A stretch of DNA of 64,000 bases from Pseudonocardia oroxyli (GCF_900102195.1 NZ_FNBE01000002.1:124001-188000), one strand, 5' to 3'; positions 9,344-18,364 are shown, counted from the stretch's first letter. Program-made: numbers and translations. The notes: generated by a model from the letters alone, not told the origin.

Positions 9344-9835
9344 ATGACCGAACCCCGCTGGCTGACGCCCGCCGAGCTGAAGGCCTGGATGGCCTTCGTC
9401 GCGGCGACGACGCTGCTCGACGGTGCGCTCGACCGGCAGCTCCAGCGGGACTCCGGCATGCCGCACGCCTACTACCTGATCCTCGCGATGCTGTCCGACG
9501 CCGCGAACCACACGCTGCGGATGAGCGAGCTGGCCGCGGCCACGCAGAGCAGCCAGAGCAGGCTGAGCCACGCCGTCACGCGGCTGGAGCGGGAGGGCTG
9601 GGTCTCCCGCCGTCCCTGCCCGGACGACCGCCGCTCCACCTTCGCGACCCTGACCCCGGAGGGTCTCGACGCCCTGCGCCGGGCCGCCCCGGGCCACGTG
9701 GGCACCGTGCGGGACAACCTGTTCGACGCGTTGACCCCCGAGCAGGTCGGCCAGCTCGAGGCGATCTGCCGGGCGATGTTGGGCAGGCTCACCCGTGACC
9801 CGGACGCCACCCCCATGCCGGGGGTCTGCCCCTGA
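9344..9835 (+). CDS. MarR family transcriptional regulator
   Basis: 163 residues. Winged helix at about 55-115: LRMSELAAATQSSQSRLSHAVTRLEREGWV as recognition region and RRPCPDDRRSTFATLTPEG as wing. The operator-like inverted repeat just upstream suggests self-repression. No co-oriented partner gene nearby besides the metabolic gpmA, which is separated by a fold-back element. The ligand cannot be predicted. Confidence 0.9.
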   Translation: MTEPRWLTPAELKAWMAFVAATTLLDGALDRQLQRDSGMPHAYYLILAMLSDAANHTLRMSELAAATQSSQSRLSHAVTRLEREGWVSRRPCPDDRRSTFATLTPEGLDALRRAAPGHVGTVRDNLFDALTPEQVGQLEAICRAMLGRLTRDPDATPMPGVCP

Positions 9836-9999
9836 GGCCGTGTGCCGCACGCCGGAGGCCACGGCTTCCGCGCCGAGGCCGCCCCCGGCGGCGTTGTCCG
9901 CCCGACCATGGACGTCCAGTACACCGGCACGGGCCTCCGCCTTGCCGGAGGCGACCTCGATCACGGAATCCGTGGCCTCCGGCCTGCGGCACACGGCCT
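9835..9999 (+). repeat. 165-bp fold-back element between the MarR gene and gpmA
   Basis: Arm 9835-9864 and arm 9970-9999 are reverse complements with one mismatch in 30, and pairing continues inward over about six more bases. A smaller hairpin (CCTCCG / CGGAGG) lies in the loop near 9940. The left arm starts on the last base of the MarR stop codon. The right arm supplies the T that begins the likely -10 box of gpmA. No transposase and no sign of a coding function. Confidence 0.8.
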
Positions 10000-10004
10000 A
10001 GGCT
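9999..10004 (+). promoter_or_regulatory. -10 box of gpmA
   Basis: TAGGCT, 6 nt before the gpmA ATG. It starts on the last base of the fold-back element. Confidence 0.45.
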
Positions 10005-10010
10005 GCTCGC

Positions 10011-10745
10011 ATGCCGACTCTCGTGCTCCTGCGCCACGGCCAGAGCGACTGGAACGTGAAGAACCTGTTCACCGGGTGGGTGGACGTCCCGTTGTCCGAG
10101 GTGGGCGAGGGGGAGGCGCGCCGCGGCGGCGAGCTGCTCAAGGAGCAGGGCATCCTGCCGGACGTCGTGCACACGTCCCTGCTGCGCCGCGCCATCAACA
10201 CCGCGAACCTCGCGCTCGACGCCGCGGACCGGCACTGGATCCCGGTCCACCGCGACTGGCGGCTCAACGAGCGGCACTACGGCGCGCTGCAGGGCAAGGA
10301 CAAGAAGCAGATCCGCGAGGAGTTCGGCGACGAGCAGTTCATGGTGTGGCGCCGCTCCTACGACACCCCGCCGCCGCCCATCGAGAAGGGCTCGCAGTGG
10401 TCGCAGGACGCCGACCCGCGCTACGCCGGGATCGACGCGCCGCTGACCGAGTGCCTCGCGGACGTCGTCGTGCGGATGCGGCCGTACTGGGACGAGGCCA
10501 TCGCGCCCGACCTGCGCGCGGGCAAGGTCGTGCTGGTCGCCGCGCACGGCAACTCGCTGCGGGCGCTGGTCAAGGAGCTCGACGGCATCTCCGACGCCGA
10601 CATCGCCGGGCTGAACATCCCGACCGGCATCCCGCTGCGCTACGAGCTGGACGACGCGCTCGTCCCGATCACCAAGGGCGGCGAGTACCTGGATCCCGCC
10701 GCGGCCGAGGAGGCCATCGCGGGAGTGGCGAACCAGGGTCGGTGA
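10011..10745 (+). CDS. gpmA: 2,3-bisphosphoglycerate-dependent phosphoglycerate mutase
   Basis: Interconverts 3- and 2-phosphoglycerate in glycolysis and gluconeogenesis. 244 residues. Phosphohistidine motif [10 protein letters not shown] (His9), [22 protein letters not shown], and the second His in [13 protein letters not shown] start at 10011. The order gpm-senX3-regX3 is the same as Rv0489-Rv0491. A GC-rich hairpin follows the stop. Confidence 0.96.
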   Translation: MPTLVLLRHGQSDWNVKNLFTGWVDVPLSEVGEGEARRGGELLKEQGILPDVVHTSLLRRAINTANLALDAADRHWIPVHRDWRLNERHYGALQGKDKKQIREEFGDEQFMVWRRSYDTPPPPIEKGSQWSQDADPRYAGIDAPLTECLADVVVRMRPYWDEAIAPDLRAGKVVLVAAHGNSLRALVKELDGISDADIAGLNIPTGIPLRYELDDALVPITKGGEYLDPAAAEEAIAGVANQGR

Positions 10746-10773
10746 ACGCCTCCTGAACGGGGGTCGAACATCC
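10741..10773. promoter_or_regulatory. candidate PHO-box-like direct repeats upstream of senX3
   Basis: GAAC recurs at 10744, 10755 and 10766, exactly 11 bp apart. On the minus strand the three units begin GTTCGACC, GTTCAGGA and GTTCACCG, like the 11-bp GTTCA-type units bound by PhoP/RegX3 regulators of actinobacteria. It overlaps the hairpin at 10755-10780, so both readings share the same bases. Confidence 0.45.
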
Positions 10774-10780
10774 CCCGTTC
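10755..10780 (+). terminator. hairpin after gpmA
   Basis: Perfect 9-bp stem GAACGGGGG / CCCCCGTTC with an 8-nt loop, starting 9 bp after the gpmA stop. No T-tract, as is common in high-GC genomes. Confidence 0.55.
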
Positions 10781-10840
10781 CGGGAGTCAGGCCGCTCACC
10801 TTCGGCGGTTCGGGCTGGTGTTCGGCCTGGTCACCGGGCC

Positions 10841-10846
10841 TACGAT
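10841..10846 (+). promoter_or_regulatory. -10 box of senX3
   Basis: TACGAT, 6 nt before the senX3 GTG; predicts a leaderless transcript. Confidence 0.45.
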
Positions 10847-10852
10847 GGGTCC

Positions 10853-12025
10853 GTGAACCCCGTGGCGTCCGCGAGCCTGGTCGCCGTCGCCCTCGGCTTC
10901 GGCCTCTGGGCGGGCGTGCTGATCGGGCGCAGCATCAGCCGCCGACCCGCCACCCGACCCGACGTCCGCCGGGGCCCGACCCTCGCCGAGCTGCTGCAGC
11001 GCACCTTCCGCACCACGGGGTCCGGGCTGGCCGTGCTGTCCGGCTCCGGCGAGGTGGTGCTGCACAACCGGCGCGCCGCCGAGCTGGGCGTGGTCCGGGC
11101 CGGGCGGCCGGACCCCCGCGCCTGGGCCGCCTGCAGGCGGGTGCTCGACGGCGTCGTCGCGACGGACGTCGTCGACCTCGCCCCGCTCGAGGCCCGCGGC
11201 AGGCAGCCCGCCGCCGTGATGGCCACCGTGCAGGGGCTCGGTGACGGGTTCACCCTGGTCGAGGCCGCGGACATGTCCGAGTCGGTGCGCCTGGAGGCCA
11301 CCCGGCGGGACTTCGTCGCCAACGTGAGCCACGAGCTGAAGACGCCGGTCGGGGCCGTCGGGCTCCTCGCCGAGGCGGTGCTCGACTCCAAGGACGACCC
11401 GGAGACCGTCGAGCGGTTCGCCTCCAAGATCCTGCGCGAGTCCACCCGGCTCGGGCACCTCGTCACCGAGCTCATCGCGCTGTCGCGGCTCACCGGGGCC
11501 GAGGCGCTGCCGGACCTCGAGGAGGTCGAGGTCGACGAGGTCGTCAGCGAGGCGCTGGGCCGCTCCCGGCTCTCCGCCGAGTCCGCGCGGATCGACGTCA
11601 CCGTCGACGAGCCGTCCGGGATCACCGTCGACGGTGACCGGACGCTGCTGGTCACGGCCCTGTCGAACCTGCTGGAGAACGCCATCGCGTACTCCCCGCC
11701 TGACGCGTCGGTGTCGGTGAGCCGCACGGTCGAGGACGGCTGGGTGGAGGTCTCGGTGACCGACCGCGGCATCGGCATCGCCCCCGAGCACCAGGTGCGG
11801 GTGTTCGAGCGGTTCTTCCGCGTGGACCCGGCCCGCTCCCGGGCGACCGGGGGGACCGGGCTCGGGCTCGCGATCGTCAAGCACGTGCTGGCGAACCACG
11901 GCGGCGAGGTGCGGCTGTGGAGCCGCCCCGGCACCGGCTCGACGTTCACCATGCGACTCCCCGCGGCCCGACCGGTGGCGGGCGACCGAGATCCGGCCGG
12001 GGCATCCGGCGTCGGGGGTGTCTGA
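10853..12025 (+). CDS. senX3: SenX3, phosphate-responsive sensor histidine kinase
   Basis: Sensor of the SenX3-RegX3 pair that controls phosphate starvation genes in mycobacteria (the PhoR counterpart). 390 residues: one N-terminal membrane segment (about 7-24), a PAS-like domain (about 50-110), the phosphoacceptor box FVANVSHELKTP with His160, and an ATPase domain with N-box LLENAIAYSP, DRGIGI and GGTGLGLAIVK. GTG start at 10853. A fold-back element begins within the last codons and separates it from regX3. Confidence 0.94.
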   Translation: MNPVASASLVAVALGFGLWAGVLIGRSISRRPATRPDVRRGPTLAELLQRTFRTTGSGLAVLSGSGEVVLHNRRAAELGVVRAGRPDPRAWAACRRVLDGVVATDVVDLAPLEARGRQPAAVMATVQGLGDGFTLVEAADMSESVRLEATRRDFVANVSHELKTPVGAVGLLAEAVLDSKDDPETVERFASKILRESTRLGHLVTELIALSRLTGAEALPDLEEVEVDEVVSEALGRSRLSAESARIDVTVDEPSGITVDGDRTLLVTALSNLLENAIAYSPPDASVSVSRTVEDGWVEVSVTDRGIGIAPEHQVRVFERFFRVDPARSRATGGTGLGLAIVKHVLANHGGEVRLWSRPGTGSTFTMRLPAARPVAGDRDPAGASGVGGV

Positions 12026-12174
12026 TGAGCCCCCGACGGCCCGCGAAGTCCCAGGCGGGCACCTCGCGGCGTTCTCGTCGCGGCCGATCCAACCCCGGGA
12101 TCGGCCGCTCCCCGGCCTTGCGGGCTACCCACCTGGAACTCCGCGGACTCGACGGAGGCCCATCAGACACCCCC
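12014..12174 (+). repeat. 161-bp fold-back element, family B, between senX3 and regX3
   Basis: Outer arms GGGGGTGTCTGATG (12014-12027) and CATCAGACACCCCC (12161-12174) pair perfectly; imperfect pairing extends about 8 bp further in. A nested 11-bp hairpin lies at 12080-12108 (GCGGCCGATCC / GGATCGGCCGC). The senX3 stop codon (12023-12025) is inside the left arm. The right half resembles that of the element at 20742-20812. Confidence 0.8.
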
Positions 12175-12188
12175 ACCTGGAGGATGAG

Positions 12189-12872
12189 ATGACCCGTGTG
12201 CTGATCGTCGAGGACGAGGAGTCCTTCGCCGACCCGCTCGCGTTCCTGCTCCGCAAGGAAGGCTTCACCGCCGCCGTCGCCACCACGGGCCAGGAGGCCC
12301 TGGAGGAGTTCGACCGCAACGGCGCGGACATCGTGCTGCTCGACCTCATGCTCCCCGGCATGAGCGGCACGGACGTGTGCAAGGCGCTGCGCACCCGCTC
12401 CGCCGTCCCCGTGATCATGGTGACGGCGCGCGACTCGGAGATCGACAAGGTCGTCGGGCTGGAGCTGGGCGCGGACGACTACGTCACCAAGCCGTACTCG
12501 GCCCGCGAGCTGATCGCCCGCGTGCGGGCCGTGCTGCGGCGCGGCGGAGACGGCCCGGAGTCCGACGACGCCGGGGTCCTGGAGGCCGGTCCGGTGCGGA
12601 TGGACGTCGAACGGCACGTGGTGTCGGTCAACGGCGCGGACGTCCCGCTGCCGCTCAAGGAGTTCGACCTCCTCGAGTACCTGCTGCGCAACGCGGGCCG
12701 GGTGCTGACCCGCGGCCAGCTCATCGACCGGGTGTGGGGCGCGGACTACGTGGGCGACACCAAGACCCTCGACGTCCACGTGAAGCGGTTGCGCGCCAAG
12801 GTGGAACAGGACCCCGGCACCCCGCAGCACCTCGTCACCGTCCGCGGCCTCGGGTACAAGTTCGAGGGGTGA
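12189..12872 (+). CDS. regX3: RegX3, OmpR-family response regulator
   Basis: Partner of SenX3. 227 residues: receiver domain with the acidic pocket at EDEE, phospho-acceptor Asp52 (VLLDLMLPG) and Lys101 (VTKPYSA), then an OmpR/PhoB winged helix (about 130-225, ending VRGLGYKFEG). ATG 12189 has GGAGG 5 nt upstream, so it can be translated on its own despite the long spacer after senX3. Confidence 0.95.
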   Translation: MTRVLIVEDEESFADPLAFLLRKEGFTAAVATTGQEALEEFDRNGADIVLLDLMLPGMSGTDVCKALRTRSAVPVIMVTARDSEIDKVVGLELGADDYVTKPYSARELIARVRAVLRRGGDGPESDDAGVLEAGPVRMDVERHVVSVNGADVPLPLKEFDLLEYLLRNAGRVLTRGQLIDRVWGADYVGDTKTLDVHVKRLRAKVEQDPGTPQHLVTVRGLGYKFEG

Positions 12873-12908
12873 GGGTCACGCTCGGGGCACGGTCGGGGCA
12901 CGGGCCGG

Positions 12909-12914
12909 TAACCT
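12909..12914 (+). promoter_or_regulatory. -10 box of the ppx/gppA gene
   Basis: TAACCT, 8 nt before GTG 12923. Confidence 0.4.
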
Positions 12915-12922
12915 GACCCGCC

Positions 12923-13933
12923 GTGCGACTGGGAGTGCTCGACGTCGGGTCCAACACCGTCCATCTGCTGGTGGTGGACGCGCAGCGGGGCGGCCACCCC
13001 ACCCCGGCGACGTCGATCAAGTCGGAGCTGCGGCTCGCCGAGCACCTCGACGCCCGCGGGGCGCTGACCGACGCCGGCACGTCGTCCCTGCTCAAGGCCG
13101 TGGTGGCGGCGCGGGACTCGGCGGCCGACCTCGGCTGCGACGACATGATCGCGTTCGCGACCTCCGCCCTGCGGGACGCGTCGAACTCCGCGGCCGTGCT
13201 CGGCCGGGTCCGGTCCGAGACCGGGGTGGCCCTCGAGGTGCTGCCCGGGGAGGACGAGGCGCGGTACACCTTCCTGGCGGTGCGGCGCTGGTACGGCTGG
13301 TCGGCGGGGCGGCTGCTCTGCCTGGACATCGGCGGGGGCTCCCTGGAGCTCGCGGCGGGGCGGGACGAGCACCCGGCGGCCGCGGCCTCCCTGCCGCTCG
13401 GTGCGGGCAGGCTGACCCGCGAGTGGTTCTCCGCGGACCCGCCGTCCCGCCGCGAGATCGAGGCGCTGCGCGAGAAGGTGGACGCCGACCTGGCGCCGGT
13501 CGCCCGCGAGCTGCGGCGGGTGGGCGAGCCCGACCTCACGGTGGGCACGTCCAAGACCTTCCGCTCGCTGGCCCGCCTGACGGGCGCGGCGCCGTCCGGG
13601 GCGGGGCCGCGGGCCCGACGCGTGCTGACCCACCAGGGGCTGCGCCAGCTCGGCTCGTTCATCAGCCGGATGTCCTCCGGCGACCTGGCCGAACTGGAGG
13701 GCGTGAGCCCCTCCCGGGCGCACCAACTCGTCGCCGGGGCGGTCGTCGCGGAGGCCGCGATGCGGGCGTTGAAGATCACCGAACTCGACATCTGCCCCTG
13801 GGCGCTGCGCGAAGGGGTGATCTTCCGACGGCTCGACACGCTCGATGGGTCGACCCGTGGCGACCGCTCGGCGCAGGACGCGCCCACATCACTTGGACCC
13901 TTGACGCCGGAACAGGCACGGTGTAGCGGATGA
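12923..13933 (+). CDS. ppx: Ppx/GppA family exopolyphosphatase or pppGpp phosphatase
   Basis: Counterpart of Rv0496 (Ppx2). Actin-like ATPase fold with phosphate-1 loop VLDVGSNTVHLLV at the N-terminus and the second loop CLDIGGGSLELA near residue 135. 336 residues, the short form without the C-terminal HD domain. Should hydrolyse polyphosphate or (p)ppGpp; neighbourhood with senX3-regX3 links it to phosphate stress. GTG start; ends in an ATGA overlap with the next gene. Confidence 0.88.
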   Translation: MRLGVLDVGSNTVHLLVVDAQRGGHPTPATSIKSELRLAEHLDARGALTDAGTSSLLKAVVAARDSAADLGCDDMIAFATSALRDASNSAAVLGRVRSETGVALEVLPGEDEARYTFLAVRRWYGWSAGRLLCLDIGGGSLELAAGRDEHPAAAASLPLGAGRLTREWFSADPPSRREIEALREKVDADLAPVARELRRVGEPDLTVGTSKTFRSLARLTGAAPSGAGPRARRVLTHQGLRQLGSFISRMSSGDLAELEGVSPSRAHQLVAGAVVAEAAMRALKITELDICPWALREGVIFRRLDTLDGSTRGDRSAQDAPTSLGPLTPEQARCSG

Positions 13934-15378
13934 GCTCCGAAACCGACCAGCCGCGCCAGCGCACGGTCGCCGAGCTCCTCGCCGAGAACGGCGGGGCGGC
14001 GACCGGGCGTCGTCGGCGCCGCCGAGACGACGACGACCCCGCCGCCGGAGGCGTTCCCGGCTCGACCGGGGAGGCCCCCGCCCCGGGCACCTTCGTGGGC
14101 CGCCCCGGCGGGCGCGCCGAGCGGCGCGCCGCCGAGGAGGCGCGGCAGCAGCAGCCCGCGAGCTGGTTGGAGCGTGAGGAGCAGCCCGAGGGCGGCGGCG
14201 CGGGCGGCGCTGCGGGCGGCGCGGGTCGGAACGGCGGCTACGGCGCCGGAGCGAACGGCGCTGGGGCGAACGGCGCCGGGGCGAACGGTGCCGGGGCGAA
14301 CGGTGTGGGTGCCGATCCGCGCGCGGCCGGTCGTCGGCCGGGGCCCGCCCAGAACGGGTTCCCGCGCAACGGTTCGAGCCAGCCGGCCAGGCCGCCCGCC
14401 CCACCCGCCGCGATGCCGGGCGCCGGGGCGCCCGCGAACCCCTGGTCCGCGGCCGGGGACCGGTCCCGCAGCAACGCGCGGTCGGACTGGTCGCGCGGGG
14501 GCGTGCCCGCCCCCCAGGCCCAGTCCCCGTCCCAGTCCCCGCCCGCCCCCGAGCGGGACCGTGCCGCGCGCCAGGACTGGGACCGCAACGGCGCCCAGGC
14601 CTGGAACCGCGGCCCGGCGGCCACCCCCCGGACCAGCCCGCCGCAGGGCGCGCCCGCGCAGAGCCCCTGGCCCGGGCGTGGCGGCGCACAACCCGGCGCC
14701 GCGGGCGGCGCACCGAGCAACTCCCGCGGAGCGGGCGCGGCGAACGCGACAGGTGCGGCCGGTGCGGCCGGACTGTCCGGCGCGGCCTGGCCCGGCACGG
14801 CGGCCCGTCGAGGGACGGCCCCGGAACGCGAGACGGAGCAGCTGGGCAGGCTCGGCGCCGCCGAGGAGCCGCTGACCGCCCCGTTCACGGCGGCACCGGC
14901 GGTCTCCGACGGCGGCCCGCCCACCCAGCTGGGCGCCCCGCCGATCGAGGACGAGGACGCCGACGGCGGACCTCCGACGCAGCTCGGCGCTCCGCTCCTG
15001 GACGACGACGAGGACGAGGAGGGGGCCGGCACCGACTACGCCGCCCCCGCGGGCCTCGGCCGCCGCGCGGCCCGGGACGCCGACCACGTCGACGAGGACG
15101 AGGACGAGGACGAGGGCACGCCGCAGGGGTGGGCCGTCGTCATCGGGCAGTGGATCGCGGGCGCGCTGGTCGGCGCCGGGATCTGGGTCGGCTTCCGCTA
15201 CCTGTGGTTCAACCTGCCGGTCGTGGCCCTGGCCGCGGCGGTGATCATCACCGTGGGGCTGGTGCTCGGCGTCCGGGCCCTGCTGCGCAACGACGACCTG
15301 CGCACCACGGTCTTCGCCGTCGGCGTGGGGCTGCTGCTCACCGTCTCGCCCGCGATCCTGGTACTCCTGGAGAGGTGA
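13930..15378 (+). CDS. low-complexity protein with two C-terminal membrane segments (Rv0497-like position)
   Basis: 482 residues. The first 400 or so are disordered, rich in Gly, Ala, Pro and Arg, with tandem GANGA units (15-bp DNA repeat at about 14248-14310), a PPTQLGAP motif present twice (near residues 336 and 354) and a DEDEDE run. The end has two hydrophobic segments (about 405-470). Between ppx and the TIM-barrel gene, like Rv0497 in M. tuberculosis. Start and stop both overlap neighbours by 4 bp. Function unknown. Confidence 0.7.
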   Translation: MSSETDQPRQRTVAELLAENGGAATGRRRRRRDDDDPAAGGVPGSTGEAPAPGTFVGRPGGRAERRAAEEARQQQPASWLEREEQPEGGGAGGAAGGAGRNGGYGAGANGAGANGAGANGAGANGVGADPRAAGRRPGPAQNGFPRNGSSQPARPPAPPAAMPGAGAPANPWSAAGDRSRSNARSDWSRGGVPAPQAQSPSQSPPAPERDRAARQDWDRNGAQAWNRGPAATPRTSPPQGAPAQSPWPGRGGAQPGAAGGAPSNSRGAGAANATGAAGAAGLSGAAWPGTAARRGTAPERETEQLGRLGAAEEPLTAPFTAAPAVSDGGPPTQLGAPPIEDEDADGGPPTQLGAPLLDDDEDEEGAGTDYAAPAGLGRRAARDADHVDEDEDEDEGTPQGWAVVIGQWIAGALVGAGIWVGFRYLWFNLPVVALAAAVIITVGLVLGVRALLRNDDLRTTVFAVGVGLLLTVSPAILVLLER

Positions 15379-16172
15379 CCACCGGCCCACCGGTCGCGCT
15401 GTCGACCGCCTCGGTCTATCCCGAGCCCGCCGCGGCGGCCTTCGAGCTCGCGTCCGAGCTGGGGTACGACGGCGTCGAGCTGATGGTGTGGACGGACCCC
15501 GTGTCGCAGGACGTCCGGGCCGTGCGGCGGCTGTCGGAGCGCCACGGGATGCCGGTGCTGGCCGTGCACGCGCCCTGTCTGGCCGTGACGCAGCGGGTCT
15601 GGGGGTCGGACCCGATCGCCCGGCTCCGCCGCTCGGTGGCCGCCGCGGAGCACCTCGGGGCGCGCACGGTCGTCGTGCACCCGCCGTTTCGCTGGCAGCG
15701 CCGCTACGCCGCCGCCTTCGCCGACGAGGTGGCCCGCGCGGGCGAGGTCGCGGACGTCCGGCTCGCCGTGGAGAACATGTTCCCGGTGTCGCGGTTCGGG
15801 GTCCGGCGGGTGCCGTACGCGCCCGGGTTCGACCCCACCGAGGTCGGCCACCGCTTCTACACCCTCGACCTCTCGCACACGGCCGCCGCGGGCACGGACG
15901 CCCTGGAGCTGCTGGACCGGATGGGCGAGGGGCTCGTCCACCTGCACCTCACCGACGGCACCGGGGCACCGCGTGACGAGCACCTCGTCCCGGGCCGCGG
16001 GACCCAGCCCTGCGCGGAGGTGTGCGAACGCGTCGCCGGCTTCGACGGTGTCGTGGTGCTCGAGGTCAGCACCCGGCGCTGCCGCACCCGGGAGCAGCGG
16101 GCGGCCCTGCTCGCCGAGTCGCTGGTCTACGCCCGGCTGCACCTCGCCGCCGCCCCCGAGCCCTCGCTCTGA
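15375..16172 (+). CDS. sugar phosphate isomerase/epimerase-like TIM-barrel protein
   Basis: 265 residues, GTG start overlapping the previous stop. Xylose-isomerase-like (AP endonuclease 2) fold: [13 protein letters not shown] at the first strand, [37 protein letters not shown], and VHLHLTDG with metal-ligand candidates Glu, Asp, His and Glu. Counterpart of Rv0498. The substrate is not known for this group. Confidence 0.85.
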   Translation: MTTGPPVALSTASVYPEPAAAAFELASELGYDGVELMVWTDPVSQDVRAVRRLSERHGMPVLAVHAPCLAVTQRVWGSDPIARLRRSVAAAEHLGARTVVVHPPFRWQRRYAAAFADEVARAGEVADVRLAVENMFPVSRFGVRRVPYAPGFDPTEVGHRFYTLDLSHTAAAGTDALELLDRMGEGLVHLHLTDGTGAPRDEHLVPGRGTQPCAEVCERVAGFDGVVVLEVSTRRCRTREQRAALLAESLVYARLHLAAAPEPSL

Positions 16173-16210
16173 CGATCACGGGCGCCGGCGCCTGTGATAC
16201 GACTGCCTGC

Positions 16211-17032
16211 ATGACGACCACCGAGCGGCCGTTCTCGACGGCGACCGCCCTCACCGCGCACGACGGCGGCCGGTACACCGCGGAGCTGGGTACACGATTC
16301 ACCATCGGGGGGAAGGCCCACGGCGGCCTGTTGATGGTGCTGCTGGCCAAGGCGGGGCTCGCCCGGCTGGCCTCCGAACTCGGCCGCGAGGTCGACCCGG
16401 TGGTGGTGAGCACGGAGTTCCTGCGCGCGCCCGAGCTGGGCACGGTCGACCTGGACACCGAGGTGGTCAAGCTGGGCAGGCAGGCCTCGATCGCCACGGT
16501 GCGGATGGCGCAGGCCGGCAGGCTCGTGCTGTCCGCCACGGTCACCGGCGGCGCGCTGCCGGACGCGGACCCGCGGTGGCTCGTCCCCACAGAGATGCCC
16601 GCCGAGCCGCCCGCGGACGCGCAGGAGGCGGTCCCGGACGTCCGGACCCCCGGGGAGGGGCTCGCAGCCGCCACCGAGGCCCGCTACGACGCCGGCACCA
16701 TGGCCTTCCTGCGCGGCGAGACCGGCGACCCGCAGATCCGCGGGTGGATGCGCCCCCGCGGCGAGGACCCCGACCCGCTGTTCGCGCTGCTGGCGGGGGA
16801 CGCGCTGCCGCCCACCCTGTTCAACCTCGGCGGCGACTTCGGCTGGGCGCCGACGGTGCAGCTCACCGCGCTGCTGCGCGCCCACCCCGCGCCCGGCTGG
16901 CTGCGGCTGGAGTCCCGCTCGGAGATGGTCGCGGGCACCTGGTTCGACGAGGACTGCACCGTCCGGGACTCCCGCGGCATGATCGTCTGCCAGGCCCGCC
17001 AGCTCGCCCTGGCGCCCTTGCCGCACTCGTAG
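16211..17032 (+). CDS. thioesterase family protein (tandem hot-dog)
   Basis: 273 residues. Two hot-dog-like halves as in TesB-type acyl-CoA thioesterases: GKAHGGLLMVLLAKAGL with STEFLRAPELGTVDLDTEVVKLGRQ in the first, and LEGRSEM-like LRLESRSEMVAGTWFDEDCTVRDSRG in the second. Likely hydrolyses an acyl-CoA; chain length unknown. ATG start at 16211. A GATACGACT stretch ends 7 nt upstream and may hold the -10. Confidence 0.8.
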   Translation: MTTTERPFSTATALTAHDGGRYTAELGTRFTIGGKAHGGLLMVLLAKAGLARLASELGREVDPVVVSTEFLRAPELGTVDLDTEVVKLGRQASIATVRMAQAGRLVLSATVTGGALPDADPRWLVPTEMPAEPPADAQEAVPDVRTPGEGLAAATEARYDAGTMAFLRGETGDPQIRGWMRPRGEDPDPLFALLAGDALPPTLFNLGGDFGWAPTVQLTALLRAHPAPGWLRLESRSEMVAGTWFDEDCTVRDSRGMIVCQARQLALAPLPHS

Positions 17033-17063
17033 CCCGGGCGGGAGGACCGGCCTGCGCGCGGGC

Positions 17064-17069
17064 TACCGT
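17064..17069 (+). promoter_or_regulatory. -10 box of proC
   Basis: TACCGT, 7 nt before ATG 17077. Confidence 0.45.
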
Positions 17070-17076
17070 TCGGCGC

Positions 17077-17880
17077 ATGACACGAATCGCCGTGCTGGGT
17101 GCAGGGAAGATCGGGGAGGCGCTGCTCGCGGGGCTGTTGGCGGCGGGCCGACCGGCGGCCGACCTCGTGTTCACCGAGCGGCACCCGGAGCGGGCGGCGG
17201 AGCTCACCCGGCGGCTCGGGGTCGGGTCCGCCGACGTGCCGAAGGCCGCGGCGGAGGCGGACGTCGTCGTGGTCGCCGTCAAGCCCCAGGACATCGCCCC
17301 GGTGCTGACCGACCTGAAGCCGGCCCTGCGGCCCGGGACGCTCGTCGTGAGCCTGTGCGCGGGCCTGCCGACCGCGCTGTTCGAGAGCGGGCTGCCGGAG
17401 GGCACCCCGGTCGTGCGGGTCATGCCGAACACCCCGATGGTCGTCGGGGAGGCGATGAGCGCGGTCTCCGGCGGCACCCACGCCACCCCGGAGCACCTGG
17501 CGCTCGTCGAGGAGCTGCTGGGCGCCGTCGGCGCGGTCGTGCGGGTCCCGGAGAGCCAGCAGGACGCCGTCACCGCGCTGTCCGGCTCCGGGCCCGCGTA
17601 CTTCTTCTTCCTGGTCGAGGCCATGATCGACGCGGGGATCCTGCTCGGGCTGCCGCGCGCCGTCGCCGCCGACCTCATCATCCAGTCCGCCTACGGGGCC
17701 GCCACGATGCTGCGCGAGTCCAGCGACCACCCGGTCCTGCTGCGCGAGGCCGTGACCTCGCCCGCGGGCACCACGATCGCGGCGATCCGCGAGCTGGAGC
17801 GCCACGGTGTGCGGGCCGCGTTGATCGATGCCATCGAGGCCGCCCGGGACCGGAGCGTCGAGTTGGGACGCTCGGTGTAG
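17077..17880 (+). CDS. proC: pyrroline-5-carboxylate reductase
   Basis: Last step of proline synthesis, reducing pyrroline-5-carboxylate with NAD(P)H. 267 residues. Rossmann loop VLGAGKIGEALLAG, VAVKPQDI, VRVMPNTPMVVGEAMS, and the signature region SGSGPAYFFFLVEAMIDAGI and VTSPAGTTIAAIRELE. Same position as Rv0500. Confidence 0.95.
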   Translation: MTRIAVLGAGKIGEALLAGLLAAGRPAADLVFTERHPERAAELTRRLGVGSADVPKAAAEADVVVVAVKPQDIAPVLTDLKPALRPGTLVVSLCAGLPTALFESGLPEGTPVVRVMPNTPMVVGEAMSAVSGGTHATPEHLALVEELLGAVGAVVRVPESQQDAVTALSGSGPAYFFFLVEAMIDAGILLGLPRAVAADLIIQSAYGAATMLRESSDHPVLLREAVTSPAGTTIAAIRELERHGVRAALIDAIEAARDRSVELGRSV

Positions 17881-18027
17881 GTGCGTTGACCCGAATGTAG
17901 GAGCACGTGTCACCCTGACGCGCGCCTGAAGACCCCGCGCGTGTGGCATGGTGTGTCGAAGGCGTCACACCGGTCCCGCTATCCTCACAGGGAACAGTGG
18001 GTGGCGAACGGGGAAGGCGGTGTCCGG

Positions 18028-18246
18028 ATGGACGACCGAGAGCAGTCCGGCCGGCCCGAGAACCTCGCCGCGGTGCAGTTCCTGACCGTGGCCGAGGTCG
18101 CCGCGATGATGCGCGTCTCCAAGATGACCGTGTACCGGCTCGTGCACGGCGGGGAGCTGCCCGCCGCCCGGGTGGGACGGTCGTTCCGGGTACCCAAGCG
18201 TGCCGTCGAGGACTACCTGCGCCACGCGTACTTCGACGCGGGCTGA
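18028..18246 (+). CDS. small excisionase/AlpA-type HTH DNA-binding protein (Rv0500A-like)
   Basis: 72 residues. A MerR-like/excisionase helix-turn-helix: FLTVAEVAAMMRVSKMTVYRL then VHGGELPAARVGRSFRVPKRAVEDYL. Same place and nearly the same core as Rv0500A between proC and the bS22 peptide. ATG 18028 was chosen because the homologue begins near it; the frame is open further upstream. Its regulon is unknown; BldC (45485-45706) is a relative in this window. Confidence 0.85.
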   Translation: MDDREQSGRPENLAAVQFLTVAEVAAMMRVSKMTVYRLVHGGELPAARVGRSFRVPKRAVEDYLRHAYFDAG

Positions 18247-18281
18247 GCCGGCCCCCCGGGCGGCGGCGTCCGCCCGCCGGG

Positions 18282-18287
18282 TAGGAT
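18282..18287 (+). promoter_or_regulatory. possible -10 box for the bS22 gene
   Basis: TAGGAT, about 78 bp before the start; would give a leader of about 70 nt that ends with AGGAGG (18351-18356). Confidence 0.35.
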
Positions 18288-18364
18288 CGCCAGCCGGTAG
18301 TCGTCTCGCCGTGTGCACCCGCGTGCGCGGGAGTTGAGTGAAGCTGCAGTAGGAGGTACCGCGC

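Noticed and set aside
9795-10001. 68-codon ORF in the MarR-gpmA gap
   Set aside because: It is translated from the fold-back element, has no ribosome site and no family character.
10755-10780. T-arm of a tRNA (GGGGGTCGAACATCCCCC)
   Set aside because: The loop resembles TTCGAA, but no acceptor, D or anticodon stems surround it; it is the hairpin after gpmA. No tRNA or rRNA gene was recognised in the window.
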